Shown in pieces: positions 1 to 6,735 of a stretch of DNA of 10,451 nucleotides (the stretch's first letter is position 1; every line of letters begins with the position of its first letter). The notes under the pieces were generated by a model, which was not told where the DNA came from, did not search any database, and was given only the letters and a program-made list of their open reading frames with translations. The DNA is taken from assembly GCA_002720735.1 (NCBI GenBank), contig PBJN01000020.1, positions 33,904-44,354 on the forward strand. The letters are read 5' to 3'. The DNA is from Porticoccaceae bacterium. Its GTDB lineage: Bacteria; Pseudomonadota; Gammaproteobacteria; Pseudomonadales; Porticoccaceae. The position numbers and the translations under genes were made by a program.

Positions 1-527
1 TAGGTAATTATTTTGGAGCGTGTACGGAATGAAGAACGAACATCTGAGTTGACAATTAAATCAAGATATCGCTGACGATAACGCATTTCACGATCGGCTA
101 ATCCATGAAACTTGTCAGGTAAAGGTCTCAAAGATTTAGTGAGCAAGATATATGTTTCTATCTCGACATACAGTTCTCCCCTACCTGACCGGCACAACAT
201 ACCCTCAACTCCAATAATATCGCCCAAATCTAGGTTCTTCACAAAAACTCGGGAATGTTTTGTTACGTAGAGCTGTATGGCTCCAGAGCGATCTTGTATG
301 ACAATAAATGAACCTCTATTACGCATAACGCGCCCAGCGACAGAGGTTTGATGTCGGAGCGCCTCCAAATCTTGTCTAGTTGCCAGTGAATAGGTTTTCT
401 CTAATTGGTCGGCAAGTGCTTTAGGTTTAAAATCATTCGGGAAGGGCGTATTTGCTCCAGACCGAAGTTTATTTAACTTTGCTCTGCGCTCCGCTATTAA
501 TTTATTTTCATCTCGTTGTTCGGTCAT
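1..527 (-). CDS. lysS: Lysyl-tRNA synthetase, class II, N-terminal part (cut by window edge)
   Basis: This is the 5' part of a class II lysyl-tRNA synthetase, which charges tRNA-Lys with lysine in the cytoplasm. About 175 codons are visible, running off the left edge with no stop. I translated it from the ATG at 527. An N-terminal helical stretch contains the family-like segment TPFPNDF. Next comes the OB-fold anticodon-binding domain, with VAGRVM, FIVIQDRSGAIQLYV and DLGDIIGVEG. The linker into the catalytic domain follows, with LRPLPDKFHGLADREMRYRQ and then RYLDLI, a hallmark of LysRS. The catalytic motifs 2 and 3 lie outside the window. The gene starts 48 bp downstream of the prfB stop on the same strand, the same order as in E. 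coli, so the two are probably co-transcribed. The upstream Shine-Dalgarno (GAGAAG) is weak. Identity is clear from the conserved blocks. Confidence 0.96.
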   Translation of the reverse strand, partial: MTEQRDENKLIAERRAKLNKLRSGANTPFPNDFKPKALADQLEKTYSLATRQDLEALRHQTSVAGRVMRNRGSFIVIQDRSGAIQLYVTKHSRVFVKNLDLGDIIGVEGMLCRSGRGELYVEIETYILLTKSLRPLPDKFHGLADREMRYRQRYLDLIVNSDVRSSFRTRSKIIT

Positions 528-575
528 TAGAAATATCTTCTCATAAAAACTTACACACTAGCCCCAGTAGATTGA

Positions 576-1671
576 TCAAAGTCCTGCCTTGAGCGATGCT
601 TTAATGAATAAATCGAGTTTACCATCCAAAACCGCTTGCGTATTACGTGTTTCAACATTTGTTCTTAAATCCTTTATTCTGGCGTCGTCTAAAACATATG
701 ATCGGATTTGACTTCCCCATCCAATTTCAGACTTAGCATCCTCAGTCGCTTGGGCAACCTGTTTTCGTTTCTGAACCTCAAATTCATACAGTCTCGCACG
801 AAGCATCTGCCAACATTTTTCTCTATTTTGATGCTGAGAACGCTGACTTTGAGATTGAACCACAATCCCGCTAGGTTGGTGAGTCAATCGCACTGCCGAA
901 TCAGTTTTATTAACGTGCTGGCCACCCGCTCCAGAGGCTCGGTATGTATCTGTTCGAACATCAGAGTGATTGATATCTATTGCTATATTGTCGTCAATTT
1001 CAGGGGACACAAAAACGGCGGCAAATGAAGTATGCCTTCGATTACCGGAATCAAACGGTGACTTTCGAACAAGTCGATGAACTCCAATCTCTGTGCGTAA
1101 CCAGCCATACGCGTAGTTCCCACTTACTTGAACAGTAGCGCTTTTCACTCCGGCGACCTCACCTGCGGAGTACTCGATCAAATCACTCTTAAATCCTTTA
1201 TCATCAGTCCAACGGAGATACATCCGTAATAACATCTCTGCCCAATCTTGCGCTTCAGTGCCTCCTGATCCTGCTTGTATTTCAATAAAGGCATTATTAC
1301 TATCCATTTGTCCAGAAAACATACGCTTAAATTCAAGTTCGGTTAAATTAGCGTCTAGCGAGCTAATCTCAGATCTCACTTCATCAACAATATCAACGTC
1401 AAACTCCTCCACAGCAAGTTGCAAAAGCTGACGCGTATCCTCTAAGCCTCTGTCAAGTGCTTCAATTGTTGTAACTATATCCTCAAGTGAAGCCCGCTCT
1501 CGACCCAACTCCTTAGCTTTTGATGTATTCTTCCATACACGTGGTTCACTCAGTTCTAACTCAACCTCGGCAAGTCGGTCTTTTCGATGATCATAGTCAA
1601 AGATACCTCCTGAGCACATCTGTACGCTCTTTCAAGTCACCGATCAAATCTAAGATTAGATTCACTTCCAT
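576..1671 (-). CDS. prfB: Peptide chain release factor 2 (RF2), expressed through a programmed +1 frameshift
   Basis: RF2 recognises UAA and UGA stop codons in the ribosome and triggers peptide release. The gene is in two frames. The first runs from the ATG at 1671 for 24 codons to an in-frame UGA at 1599-1597. The second begins with GAC at 1598 and runs to the TGA at 576. Slipping by one base at CUU-UGA-C gives a 364-residue product, one shorter than E. coli RF2 (365). The joined N-terminus reads [20 protein letters not shown], then RRYL, then DYDHRKDRL. The stop-recognition tripeptide SPF lies at about residues 204-206. The catalytic GGQ is at about 249-251 within [11 protein letters not shown]. 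The C-terminus is the family-typical SLKAGL. The residue two before SGAGGQ's glycine is Ala, as in most RF2s, not the Thr of E. coli K-12. An AAGGGG sits 12 nt before the ATG, a rather long spacing. An open frame starting at 1619 also exists, but it lacks the conserved N-terminus, so I reject that start. Confidence 0.97.
1596..1611 (-). promoter_or_regulatory. RF2 programmed +1 frameshift site
   Basis: Read on the minus strand, the site is AGG AGG TAT CTT TGA C. It has the three classical elements of the prfB autoregulatory site: an internal Shine-Dalgarno-like AGGAGGT, a CUU slippery codon three bases after it, and an in-frame UGA followed by C. When RF2 is scarce, the UGA is read slowly, the ribosome slips forward one base, and full-length RF2 is made. 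The E. coli site has AGG GGG at the same place. Here the stimulator is AGGAGGT, an even closer match to the 16S rRNA anti-Shine-Dalgarno. The protein frame before and after the site matches RF2, so this is not a sequencing error. Confidence 0.96.
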
Positions 1672-1858
1672 ATTTGGCTTAGACCCCTTAATTCGAATTT
1701 TGCGTATAGTACATGTGGTGTTAAATCACACTTAAGAAAAAATTCTTTTTATTTCATAATTTAATAAAGCTACTCACTAGAAAAAGTTTAAGCAGAAAAA
1801 TAACACTCTCATTATAATCAAAAAGACGCAAGAACTTTAGTAACTTGAGGCGATTTAT
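1672..1858. other. Divergent intergenic region between prfB and selO
   Basis: This is a 187 bp AT-rich spacer from which prfB is read leftward and selO rightward, so it should hold promoters for both. On the prfB side I can only see the AAGGGG at 1684-1689 and weak promoter-like hexamers, for instance TACTAT on the minus strand near 1706-1711 without a good -35 box. On the selO side there is a perfect TATAAT (separate entry). An imperfect TGTG/CACA dyad lies at 1714-1730. I see no tRNA, small ORF with a good ribosome binding site, or terminator hairpin here. Confidence 0.5.
1813..1818 (+). promoter_or_regulatory. Candidate -10 box for selO
   Basis: A perfect TATAAT lies about 40 bp upstream of the selO ATG. 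Transcription would then begin roughly 30 bp before the start codon, leaving room for the GAGG at about 1847-1850 as ribosome binding site. No convincing -35 hexamer is found at 16-18 bp; the nearest is TTAAGC at 1788-1793 with a 19 bp spacer. In AT-rich DNA a chance match is quite possible. Confidence 0.4.
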
Positions 1859-3325
1859 ATGGACGTCATATCAAAGAGACTTGAGCAACATTTCTTTAAC
1901 TCTTTTAAAGAATTCGATGAAGAGTATTTCAGCTCTGTTTCACCGGCACCACTTCAAAAGCCTAAATTGGGAAATGTAAATAACTTACTAGCCAGAGATC
2001 TGGGGCTGGGAGCAGATTTCCTCAAAAATCGTGAAGCATTTAATCTTTTATCTGGTTCAAATGTCCCCAGTGAAATAACACCAATATCCCTTGTTTATTC
2101 TGGCCATCAATTCGGAGTTTGGGCAGGACAACTCGGTGATGGGCGAGCTATAACTCTAGGAGAGCTCTCGGTTGACGGTAATTTATGGGATGTCCAACTC
2201 AAAGGGGCAGGGACAACACCTTACTCACGGTTTGGAGACGGCCGTGCTGTTTTACGATCCAGCATACGCGAGTACCTATGCTCCGAAGCAATGCACGCGT
2301 TGGGTATCCCGACAACTCGGGCACTCTGTATTTTCAGTAGTAAAACACCGGTTTATAGGGAGTGTACAGAAAATGCCGCGATAATTTGCCGCATAGCGAG
2401 AAGTCATATTCGTTTCGGGTCATTTGAACATTTTCATCACAGAGGCGAAAAATCAGCTGTAAAAAATTTAGCACAATACGTAATTCAACGGCATTTTCCA
2501 GATTGGAGTAATTGTGAAAGTAATTACAGAAAGCTATTTAGATTTGCCGTTTTAAATACTGCTCGGACTATTGCCAAATGGCAGGCGAATGGTTTTTGTC
2601 ATGGCGTAATGAACACAGATAACATGAGTATACTCGGGGACACTATTGATTATGGCCCGTATGGTTTTCTCGACGAATATACTCCGAGTTTTATATGTAA
2701 TCAATCTGATCATCAAGGGCGTTATTCATTCAAAAATCAGCCAAAAATCGGTCTTTGGAATCTCAATGCACTTGCGCTTGCCTTTTCTACACTGATACCG
2801 AAAACAGAATTAGAAGAAACTCTAAATGAATATCAGCCAGAGTACGAAAAAGTTTACACTCGATTAATGGCAGATAAATTTGGTCTTGAGCATACTCCCT
2901 CTAAAAAGTTACAAATCATAGAGCGCTTATTAGAGCCTCTTGCAATTAATAAAATTGATTATTGTATTTTTTTTCGATATTTAAGTCACTACAAGCTAGC
3001 AGGTGAGAACACTCCTATGAGAGATATGTTTTTATGTTTGCGCGATTTCAATAAATGGATTAAAGATTATAACAAGTTGCTACAACACGAAATAGTGTCC
3101 GAAGAGGTGCGTCGCAAAAAAATGTTGAATGTCAACCCCAAATACATTCTACGTAATCATATGGCACAAGAGGCGATAACACTTGCCGAGTGTGGAGACT
3201 TTAGCTTGGTAACAGACCTCTTACATTTGCTTCAACATCCGTATGATGAAAACTCAGCAATGTCGAAGTATGCATTAAGACCTCCCAAATGGGCGTCGAC
3301 TATAAGCATAAGTTGCTCATCATAG
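1859..3325 (+). CDS. selO: Protein adenylyltransferase SelO (YdiU/UPF0061 family)
   Basis: SelO has a protein-kinase fold with inverted ATP binding and transfers AMP to Ser, Thr or Tyr of target proteins; in E. coli it is linked to redox stress. The 488 residues match the family's usual length (E. coli YdiU 478). Visible family blocks, in order, are YSGHQFGVWAGQLGDGRA (80-97), DVQLKGAGTTPYSRFGDGRA (111-130, with the ATP-contacting Lys115), LRSSIREYL (Glu138), CRIARSHIRFGSFE (177-190), and HGVMNTDNMSILG (248-260, catalytic-type Asp254 and Asn255). DYGPYGFLD follows (264-272, metal-binding Asp264 in the DFG-like position). The protein ends in SCSS. Cys486, third from the end, is where animal SelO carries selenocysteine and where most bacterial homologues carry Cys. 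The ATG is preceded by GAGG at a 10 nt distance. It is followed after 129 bp by the sensor-like gene on the same strand. The fold and active-site assignments are family knowledge; the target proteins are unknown. Confidence 0.96.
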   Translation: MDVISKRLEQHFFNSFKEFDEEYFSSVSPAPLQKPKLGNVNNLLARDLGLGADFLKNREAFNLLSGSNVPSEITPISLVYSGHQFGVWAGQLGDGRAITLGELSVDGNLWDVQLKGAGTTPYSRFGDGRAVLRSSIREYLCSEAMHALGIPTTRALCIFSSKTPVYRECTENAAIICRIARSHIRFGSFEHFHHRGEKSAVKNLAQYVIQRHFPDWSNCESNYRKLFRFAVLNTARTIAKWQANGFCHGVMNTDNMSILGDTIDYGPYGFLDEYTPSFICNQSDHQGRYSFKNQPKIGLWNLNALALAFSTLIPKTELEETLNEYQPEYEKVYTRLMADKFGLEHTPSKKLQIIERLLEPLAINKIDYCIFFRYLSHYKLAGENTPMRDMFLCLRDFNKWIKDYNKLLQHEIVSEEVRRKKMLNVNPKYILRNHMAQEAITLAECGDFSLVTDLLHLLQHPYDENSAMSKYALRPPKWASTISISCSS

Positions 3326-3382
3326 ACTTCTAAAAAAACTATTCATCCTCCTCGCATACTTATGTTCTAAATAACAAAAAAC

Positions 3383-3412
3383 TCGCCAAACTAGGTTCTC
3401 AATAGATACAAT
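3383..3412 (+). promoter_or_regulatory. Candidate sigma70-type promoter for the PAS sensor gene
   Basis: TCGCCA (3383-3388, four of six matches to TTGACA) and TACAAT (3407-3412, five of six to TATAAT) are separated by 18 bp. Transcription would start near 3419, about 35 bp before the ATG at 3455. That favours the ATG over the upstream GTG at 3419 as the true start, because the GTG would then be leaderless. The match is moderate and readthrough from selO is equally possible, since I see no terminator between the two genes. Confidence 0.3.
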
Positions 3413-3454
3413 GAGGTTGTGCCTAAAAATCGGACATCGCACGAGAAAATCACG

Positions 3455-4939
3455 ATGAACAAGTGCAATGCAGTTTTCAAAAAGAGACAAATAGAAATTA
3501 TTAGCGTCTTTAGAGGGGCCATAATAATCCTGGGATTGACGTTATCCCAGATCGCATCGGCAGATATATTTTGGGCCTTTCGAAATGAGGATAGCAGCAC
3601 GAACTGGCAGTATGTTGCAAATTTTTCGAGCAGCATTTTAATTATCGCTTTATCTCTGACCGCTTTGCGGTTATTCTTAAGCCAGAGGCAAGTCAAACGC
3701 TATAACAAAGAATTAGAAGCAATCCGCAGACAACTTGAAGAACGAGTCGAAGAACGCACTTCAAACTTAAACCATTCAAATCAGCTACTACAAAATAGCA
3801 ATTTAGCACTTGCAGAAGAAATTAAAGAACATCTTTCTACAACTGAACGACTTGCAAGTTCAGAGGCATACATTGGAAGTATTTTACACTACATGCCATT
3901 CATGCTGGTGGGGCTGGATGGCAAAAATATAGTCACACAATGGAACCTTGAGGCTGAAAAAGTAAGCGGATTCAAGAGAAGTGAAATAAAGGGACAGAAC
4001 CTTTGGGAACGATATCCTCAAATCACACTATCAAAAGATCAAGTTACTCAGGCGCGCACGGGAAAAAAAATCCTTTCGTTTAAATCGTATCGAAAAGACC
4101 ACAAGTACTTTGATGTCACAATCTATCCGCTCCAAGAGCAGCAAGAAACCGGCGCAGTCATCCTTATTGATGACGTGACTGAACAGGTAAATGCAAACAA
4201 TTTAATTCTTCAAAGAGACAAAATGTCATCTGTAGGGGAAATGGCCGCCGTGATGGCACAGGATATTAATTTACCTCTTAACGCTACTCTGAAGGATTTA
4301 CACTCAGTCCGACAAGCTTTATCCGAGGAATTGCTGGATACGATTTGGCTCAACGAACTCATAGAAAATGCACTCATTCGTGGTCAGCAATCCAAAAGTG
4401 TTGTAGAAAATTTACTCTCTTTCTCTAGTACAAAAGGAAATGAAAAGTCAATTGAACAAATGACTACAATAATCGACCACAGTCTTGACCTTGCCGTGAG
4501 TCTACTCTCAGTGCACTCCGGGTTAAGATTCCGGGATATCGATGTAGCTTGTGACTATGAAGATAACACTCTTCAGATACGATGTCACGTAACGGAGCTA
4601 CAACAGGTTTTCCTGAGTTTGTTTCGACATTCCTGTCAGCAGCTAGGGGAGATAGATGAAGATGACCATACGCCGCAGATTAATATTCGGGTTTTTTCCG
4701 ACGAAGAAAGCATCATCATCCAAGTCAACCACAATGGACCTTCTATGAGTTTGGAAGAGCAACGGTTAATATTCGAGCCATACACAGATCATGCGCTTCC
4801 CACAGATAAGTATCTGCCCGAAAACCGTCTTTCATTCACCAAGTTTATCGTAGTTAATCAGCACCATGGTCAGATTACAATTTCGTCAAATAGTGCGGCT
4901 GGTACAACATTCCACTTGAGGTTACCTAAAACAGGCTAA
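3455..4939 (+). CDS. Membrane-anchored PAS sensor protein, degenerate histidine kinase (probable pseudokinase)
   Basis: The 494-residue protein has the layout of a sensor histidine kinase. There are two membrane segments (about 14-35 and 54-75) with a short external loop, then a coiled coil with the signature LEERVEERT (94-102). A PAS domain (about 138-245, ending in ILIDDVTEQ), a DHp-like helix and a C-terminal ATPase-like domain (about 378-494) follow. The catalytic motifs are eroded. The H-box reads DKMSSVGEMAAVMAQDINLPL, where Gln269 replaces the phospho-accepting His of the usual AHEINNPL. The N-box asparagines are Ser and His (LQQVFLSLFRHS, 385-396). The G1 box DNGPG is HNGPS. The Gly-rich G2 box is ENRLSFTKF. 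The C-terminal GTTFHLRLP is kept. It probably cannot autophosphorylate and may act as a sensor, partner or scaffold. The reading frame is otherwise intact, which argues against a decaying gene. A GTG at 3419 would add 12 residues but has its GAGG only 2 nt away; the ATG was preferred, though its own ribosome site is weak. No response regulator is adjacent. Confidence 0.85.
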   Translation: MNKCNAVFKKRQIEIISVFRGAIIILGLTLSQIASADIFWAFRNEDSSTNWQYVANFSSSILIIALSLTALRLFLSQRQVKRYNKELEAIRRQLEERVEERTSNLNHSNQLLQNSNLALAEEIKEHLSTTERLASSEAYIGSILHYMPFMLVGLDGKNIVTQWNLEAEKVSGFKRSEIKGQNLWERYPQITLSKDQVTQARTGKKILSFKSYRKDHKYFDVTIYPLQEQQETGAVILIDDVTEQVNANNLILQRDKMSSVGEMAAVMAQDINLPLNATLKDLHSVRQALSEELLDTIWLNELIENALIRGQQSKSVVENLLSFSSTKGNEKSIEQMTTIIDHSLDLAVSLLSVHSGLRFRDIDVACDYEDNTLQIRCHVTELQQVFLSLFRHSCQQLGEIDEDDHTPQINIRVFSDEESIIIQVNHNGPSMSLEEQRLIFEPYTDHALPTDKYLPENRLSFTKFIVVNQHHGQITISSNSAAGTTFHLRLPKTG

Positions 4940-4983
4940 ATAATAATTTGAAAAGGGTTTTAATGAAACAAAAATATCAACAG

Positions 4984-5601
4984 TCATTCTTTTAATAACA
5001 TCCCCTCATTAATAATAAAATTTATAATTTCTGGAAGCCCTTCTCCGCTTTTTAAATTAGAAAAGACAAATGGTTCAGCATTTCTCATTCGCTTAGCATC
5101 CCGATCCATAACATCCAGGGATGCGCCTACATAAGGCGCGAGATCAGTTTTGTTTATTATTAGCAAATCTGATTTTGTAATTCCAGGACCACCCTTTCTT
5201 GGTATTTTATCACCGGCTGATACATCAATTACATATAAAGTCAAATCAGATAATTCTGGAGAAAAAGTTGCACTCAAATTGTCACCACCACTTTCAATAA
5301 AAATTATATCCAAACTTTTATGACGAACTCCCAGTAACTCAACAGCCGCAAGGTTCATAGACGCATCTTCTCGGATTGCAGTATGAGGACAGCCCCCTGT
5401 TTCTACTCCTAAAATCCTGTCTGCACTAAGTGCTTCATGCTTAGTCAGGAAATCAGCGTCCTCTTTAGTGTAGATATCATTTGTTACTACTGCGATCTCA
5501 TATTGAGAGCGCAAACTTATACAAAGCGCCCTTAGGAGCGCGGTTTTTCCCGACCCTACCGGCCCTCCGACACCGACTCGCAAAGTTTGTTTATCCTCCA
5601 T
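4984..5601 (-). CDS. ureG: Urease accessory GTPase UreG
   Basis: UreG is a SIMIBI-class GTPase that carries nickel and drives its insertion into apo-urease together with UreD, UreF and UreE. The 205 residues match the family length. The P-loop GPVGSGKT is at residues 13-20. The nickel-binding CPH motif is Cys71-Pro-His73 in [31 protein letters not shown] is the switch-like block, and the NKTD guanine-specificity motif follows TKSDLLI. I chose the ATG at 5601 because it is preceded by AAAGGAG at 5 nt and gives the usual N-terminus. The open frame extends 18 codons upstream to 5655 inside ureF, but without family similarity. The His-rich N-terminal stretch found in some UreG proteins is absent. 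It is the last gene of the operon, starts 10 bp after the ureF stop, and ends 44 bp from the convergent sensor gene with no clear terminator. Confidence 0.97.
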   Translation of the reverse strand: MEDKQTLRVGVGGPVGSGKTALLRALCISLRSQYEIAVVTNDIYTKEDADFLTKHEALSADRILGVETGGCPHTAIREDASMNLAAVELLGVRHKSLDIIFIESGGDNLSATFSPELSDLTLYVIDVSAGDKIPRKGGPGITKSDLLIINKTDLAPYVGASLDVMDRDAKRMRNAEPFVFSNLKSGEGLPEIINFIINEGMLLKE

Positions 5602-5606
5602 GTTAA

Positions 5607-5613
5607 CTCCTTT
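5607..5613 (-). promoter_or_regulatory. Ribosome binding site of ureG
   Basis: AAAGGAG on the minus strand lies 5 nt before the ATG at 5601 and overlaps the ureF stop codon (5614-5612). It decides the ureG start against the 18-codon longer frame and suggests that ureF and ureG translation are coupled. Confidence 0.75.
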
Positions 5614-6286
5614 AAGATCTAAATAACCGAGTGTATTGCGTTTCATGTAAAGCACTTGCCATCGCTAATCCAGGCAGAGAACTCCCGATTTCTGCATCAC
5701 TTGCAGACTGAGAAGCACTAACTGCACCCGGAATCATACCAATCAAATCATCCAATATACGTTGCGCTGCACTTTGTCCAAGTGGAAGTAATTTTGTGGC
5801 TGCAGCTACTTGATTTTCCATCCAAGACCACACGAACCCATGGCAAGCTACTCTTACATCGATCTTCCAAAAAGAAACCGCGAATGCATAAGCTGCTACA
5901 AAAGTCAAAGATTCTTTTGGAGCAGTGCCCTGACAAACCTTTATGCCTTTAAGTAGTTTAACAAGCGCTTTTCCTGTCGCTATTTCCGCTTCGCGTAATT
6001 CCAGCGTCTCACGACAAGCTAGCACATGCAAATTCCAATACCTCACGCCCTTGAAATCATGGGTTTTAAACGCTTCAACAAGACGAATTAGTAATGGTAA
6101 ATCAGTCTTCGCTATGGCATGCTCTAACACAGTTGCGATCCAATCGCGGACATCAGAAGAATTTCTCAACCAATGTTTCTCTATCGCAAATTCAAGACCT
6201 TGAGAAAAGGAGTATCCGCCGACTGGCAAAGCGGAACTGCTGAGTTGGAGTATTCGCAGTAATCCCAGATCAGATAATGCGTTCAT
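5612..6286 (-). CDS. ureF: Urease accessory protein UreF
   Basis: UreF is the helical accessory protein that bridges UreD and UreG in the urease activation complex and controls the GTPase step of nickel transfer. The 224 residues are the usual family length. The N-terminal family signature [20 protein letters not shown], followed by QGLE, is at about residues 9-32. The middle region TDLPLL and the block [17 protein letters not shown] match the family, and the C-terminal region carries [12 protein letters not shown]. Its start overlaps the end of ureE by 17 bp, and no strong Shine-Dalgarno precedes it, so it is probably translated by coupling with ureE. It is followed closely by ureG, as in most ureEFG clusters. 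Confidence 0.96.
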   Translation of the reverse strand: MNALSDLGLLRILQLSSSALPVGGYSFSQGLEFAIEKHWLRNSSDVRDWIATVLEHAIAKTDLPLLIRLVEAFKTHDFKGVRYWNLHVLACRETLELREAEIATGKALVKLLKGIKVCQGTAPKESLTFVAAYAFAVSFWKIDVRVACHGFVWSWMENQVAAATKLLPLGQSAAQRILDDLIGMIPGAVSASQSASDAEIGSSLPGLAMASALHETQYTRLFRS

Positions 6287-6722
6287 GATTTTTTACGTGT
6301 TTGTACGCGCCTTGTTCTGGAACAAAAGCCGCTTTTTCGTGTTTCAAAGCCATGTTCAACCCTATGAGCATTTCTTCTAGAACATGATCGGGCAATATCC
6401 TTAGCCACTTTTCACCTATTTGAACTTTCACATGCCTGTTCCCAAGATGGTAGCAAGCCTTGCTAAACTGACTCCAATCGTCTGTCGAGGCTCTAACCAC
6501 ATCCTCTTTTTTTGCGGTTACTAAAAGAACTCTCCCGCACCTGCTAATCAATGCATCACCGACCTTGAGTACGTTCCCTCGCTCCAAAAAAAATCCAACT
6601 GCCTCTCCTGTGAAAATGGCCGTTTTAAACCGACCCTTTTCTCGCTGCAAATGACAAAGTTCTACCTCCCCATAAATATCGAGCCCCGTTGCAGATGACA
6701 GTCGTTGGTAGATTTCTAACAT
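6270..6722 (-). CDS. ureE: Urease nickel metallochaperone UreE
   Basis: UreE is a dimeric nickel chaperone that hands Ni to UreG for urease maturation. The 150-residue protein has an N-terminal peptide-binding-like domain (about 1-75, with the TAIFTGEAVGFFLERG block) and a C-terminal metal-binding domain (about 76-150). The latter carries ACYHLGNRHVKVQIG, where His97 corresponds to the dimer-interface nickel ligand (His96 in Klebsiella), and the DHVLEEML helix. The extra His pair before DHVL in Klebsiella UreE is replaced by Leu-Pro here. The typical C-terminal His-rich tail is reduced to [13 protein letters not shown], with only two His. It starts 13 bp after the ureC stop with a poor Shine-Dalgarno, and it overlaps ureF by 17 bp. 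Confidence 0.95.
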   Translation of the reverse strand: MLEIYQRLSSATGLDIYGEVELCHLQREKGRFKTAIFTGEAVGFFLERGNVLKVGDALISRCGRVLLVTAKKEDVVRASTDDWSQFSKACYHLGNRHVKVQIGEKWLRILPDHVLEEMLIGLNMALKHEKAAFVPEQGAYKHVKNHERII

Positions 6723-6735
6723 CGAGGTCCGAAAA

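Noticed and set aside
708..1028. 106-codon open frame on the plus strand inside prfB
   Set aside because: It is antisense to conserved RF2 coding sequence and shows no family pattern.
1597..1599. In-frame UGA in prfB as a disabling mutation or sequencing error
   Set aside because: The surrounding AGGAGGT, CUU and UGA-C are the conserved programmed frameshift elements of RF2 genes.
1714..1730. CRP-like dyad TGTGG-TGTTAAA-TCACA between prfB and selO
   Set aside because: The spacer is 7 bp instead of the 6 bp of CRP sites, and the inner arm base does not match. Dyads of this quality are expected by chance in AT-rich DNA.
3419..3454. GTG start at 3419 for the sensor gene
   Set aside because: GAGG is only 2 nt away, too close for initiation, and the candidate promoter would place transcription start at this very position. 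The ATG at 3455 gives a sensible short N-terminus before the first membrane segment. It is not excluded.
3391..3696. 101-codon hydrophobic open frame on the minus strand over the start of the sensor gene
   Set aside because: Its hydrophobic runs mirror the membrane segments of the sensor gene on the other strand, and I saw no independent support for it.
5602..5655. 18-codon N-terminal extension of ureG
   Set aside because: It lies within the ureF coding region, has no similarity to UreG, and the good Shine-Dalgarno points to the ATG at 5601.
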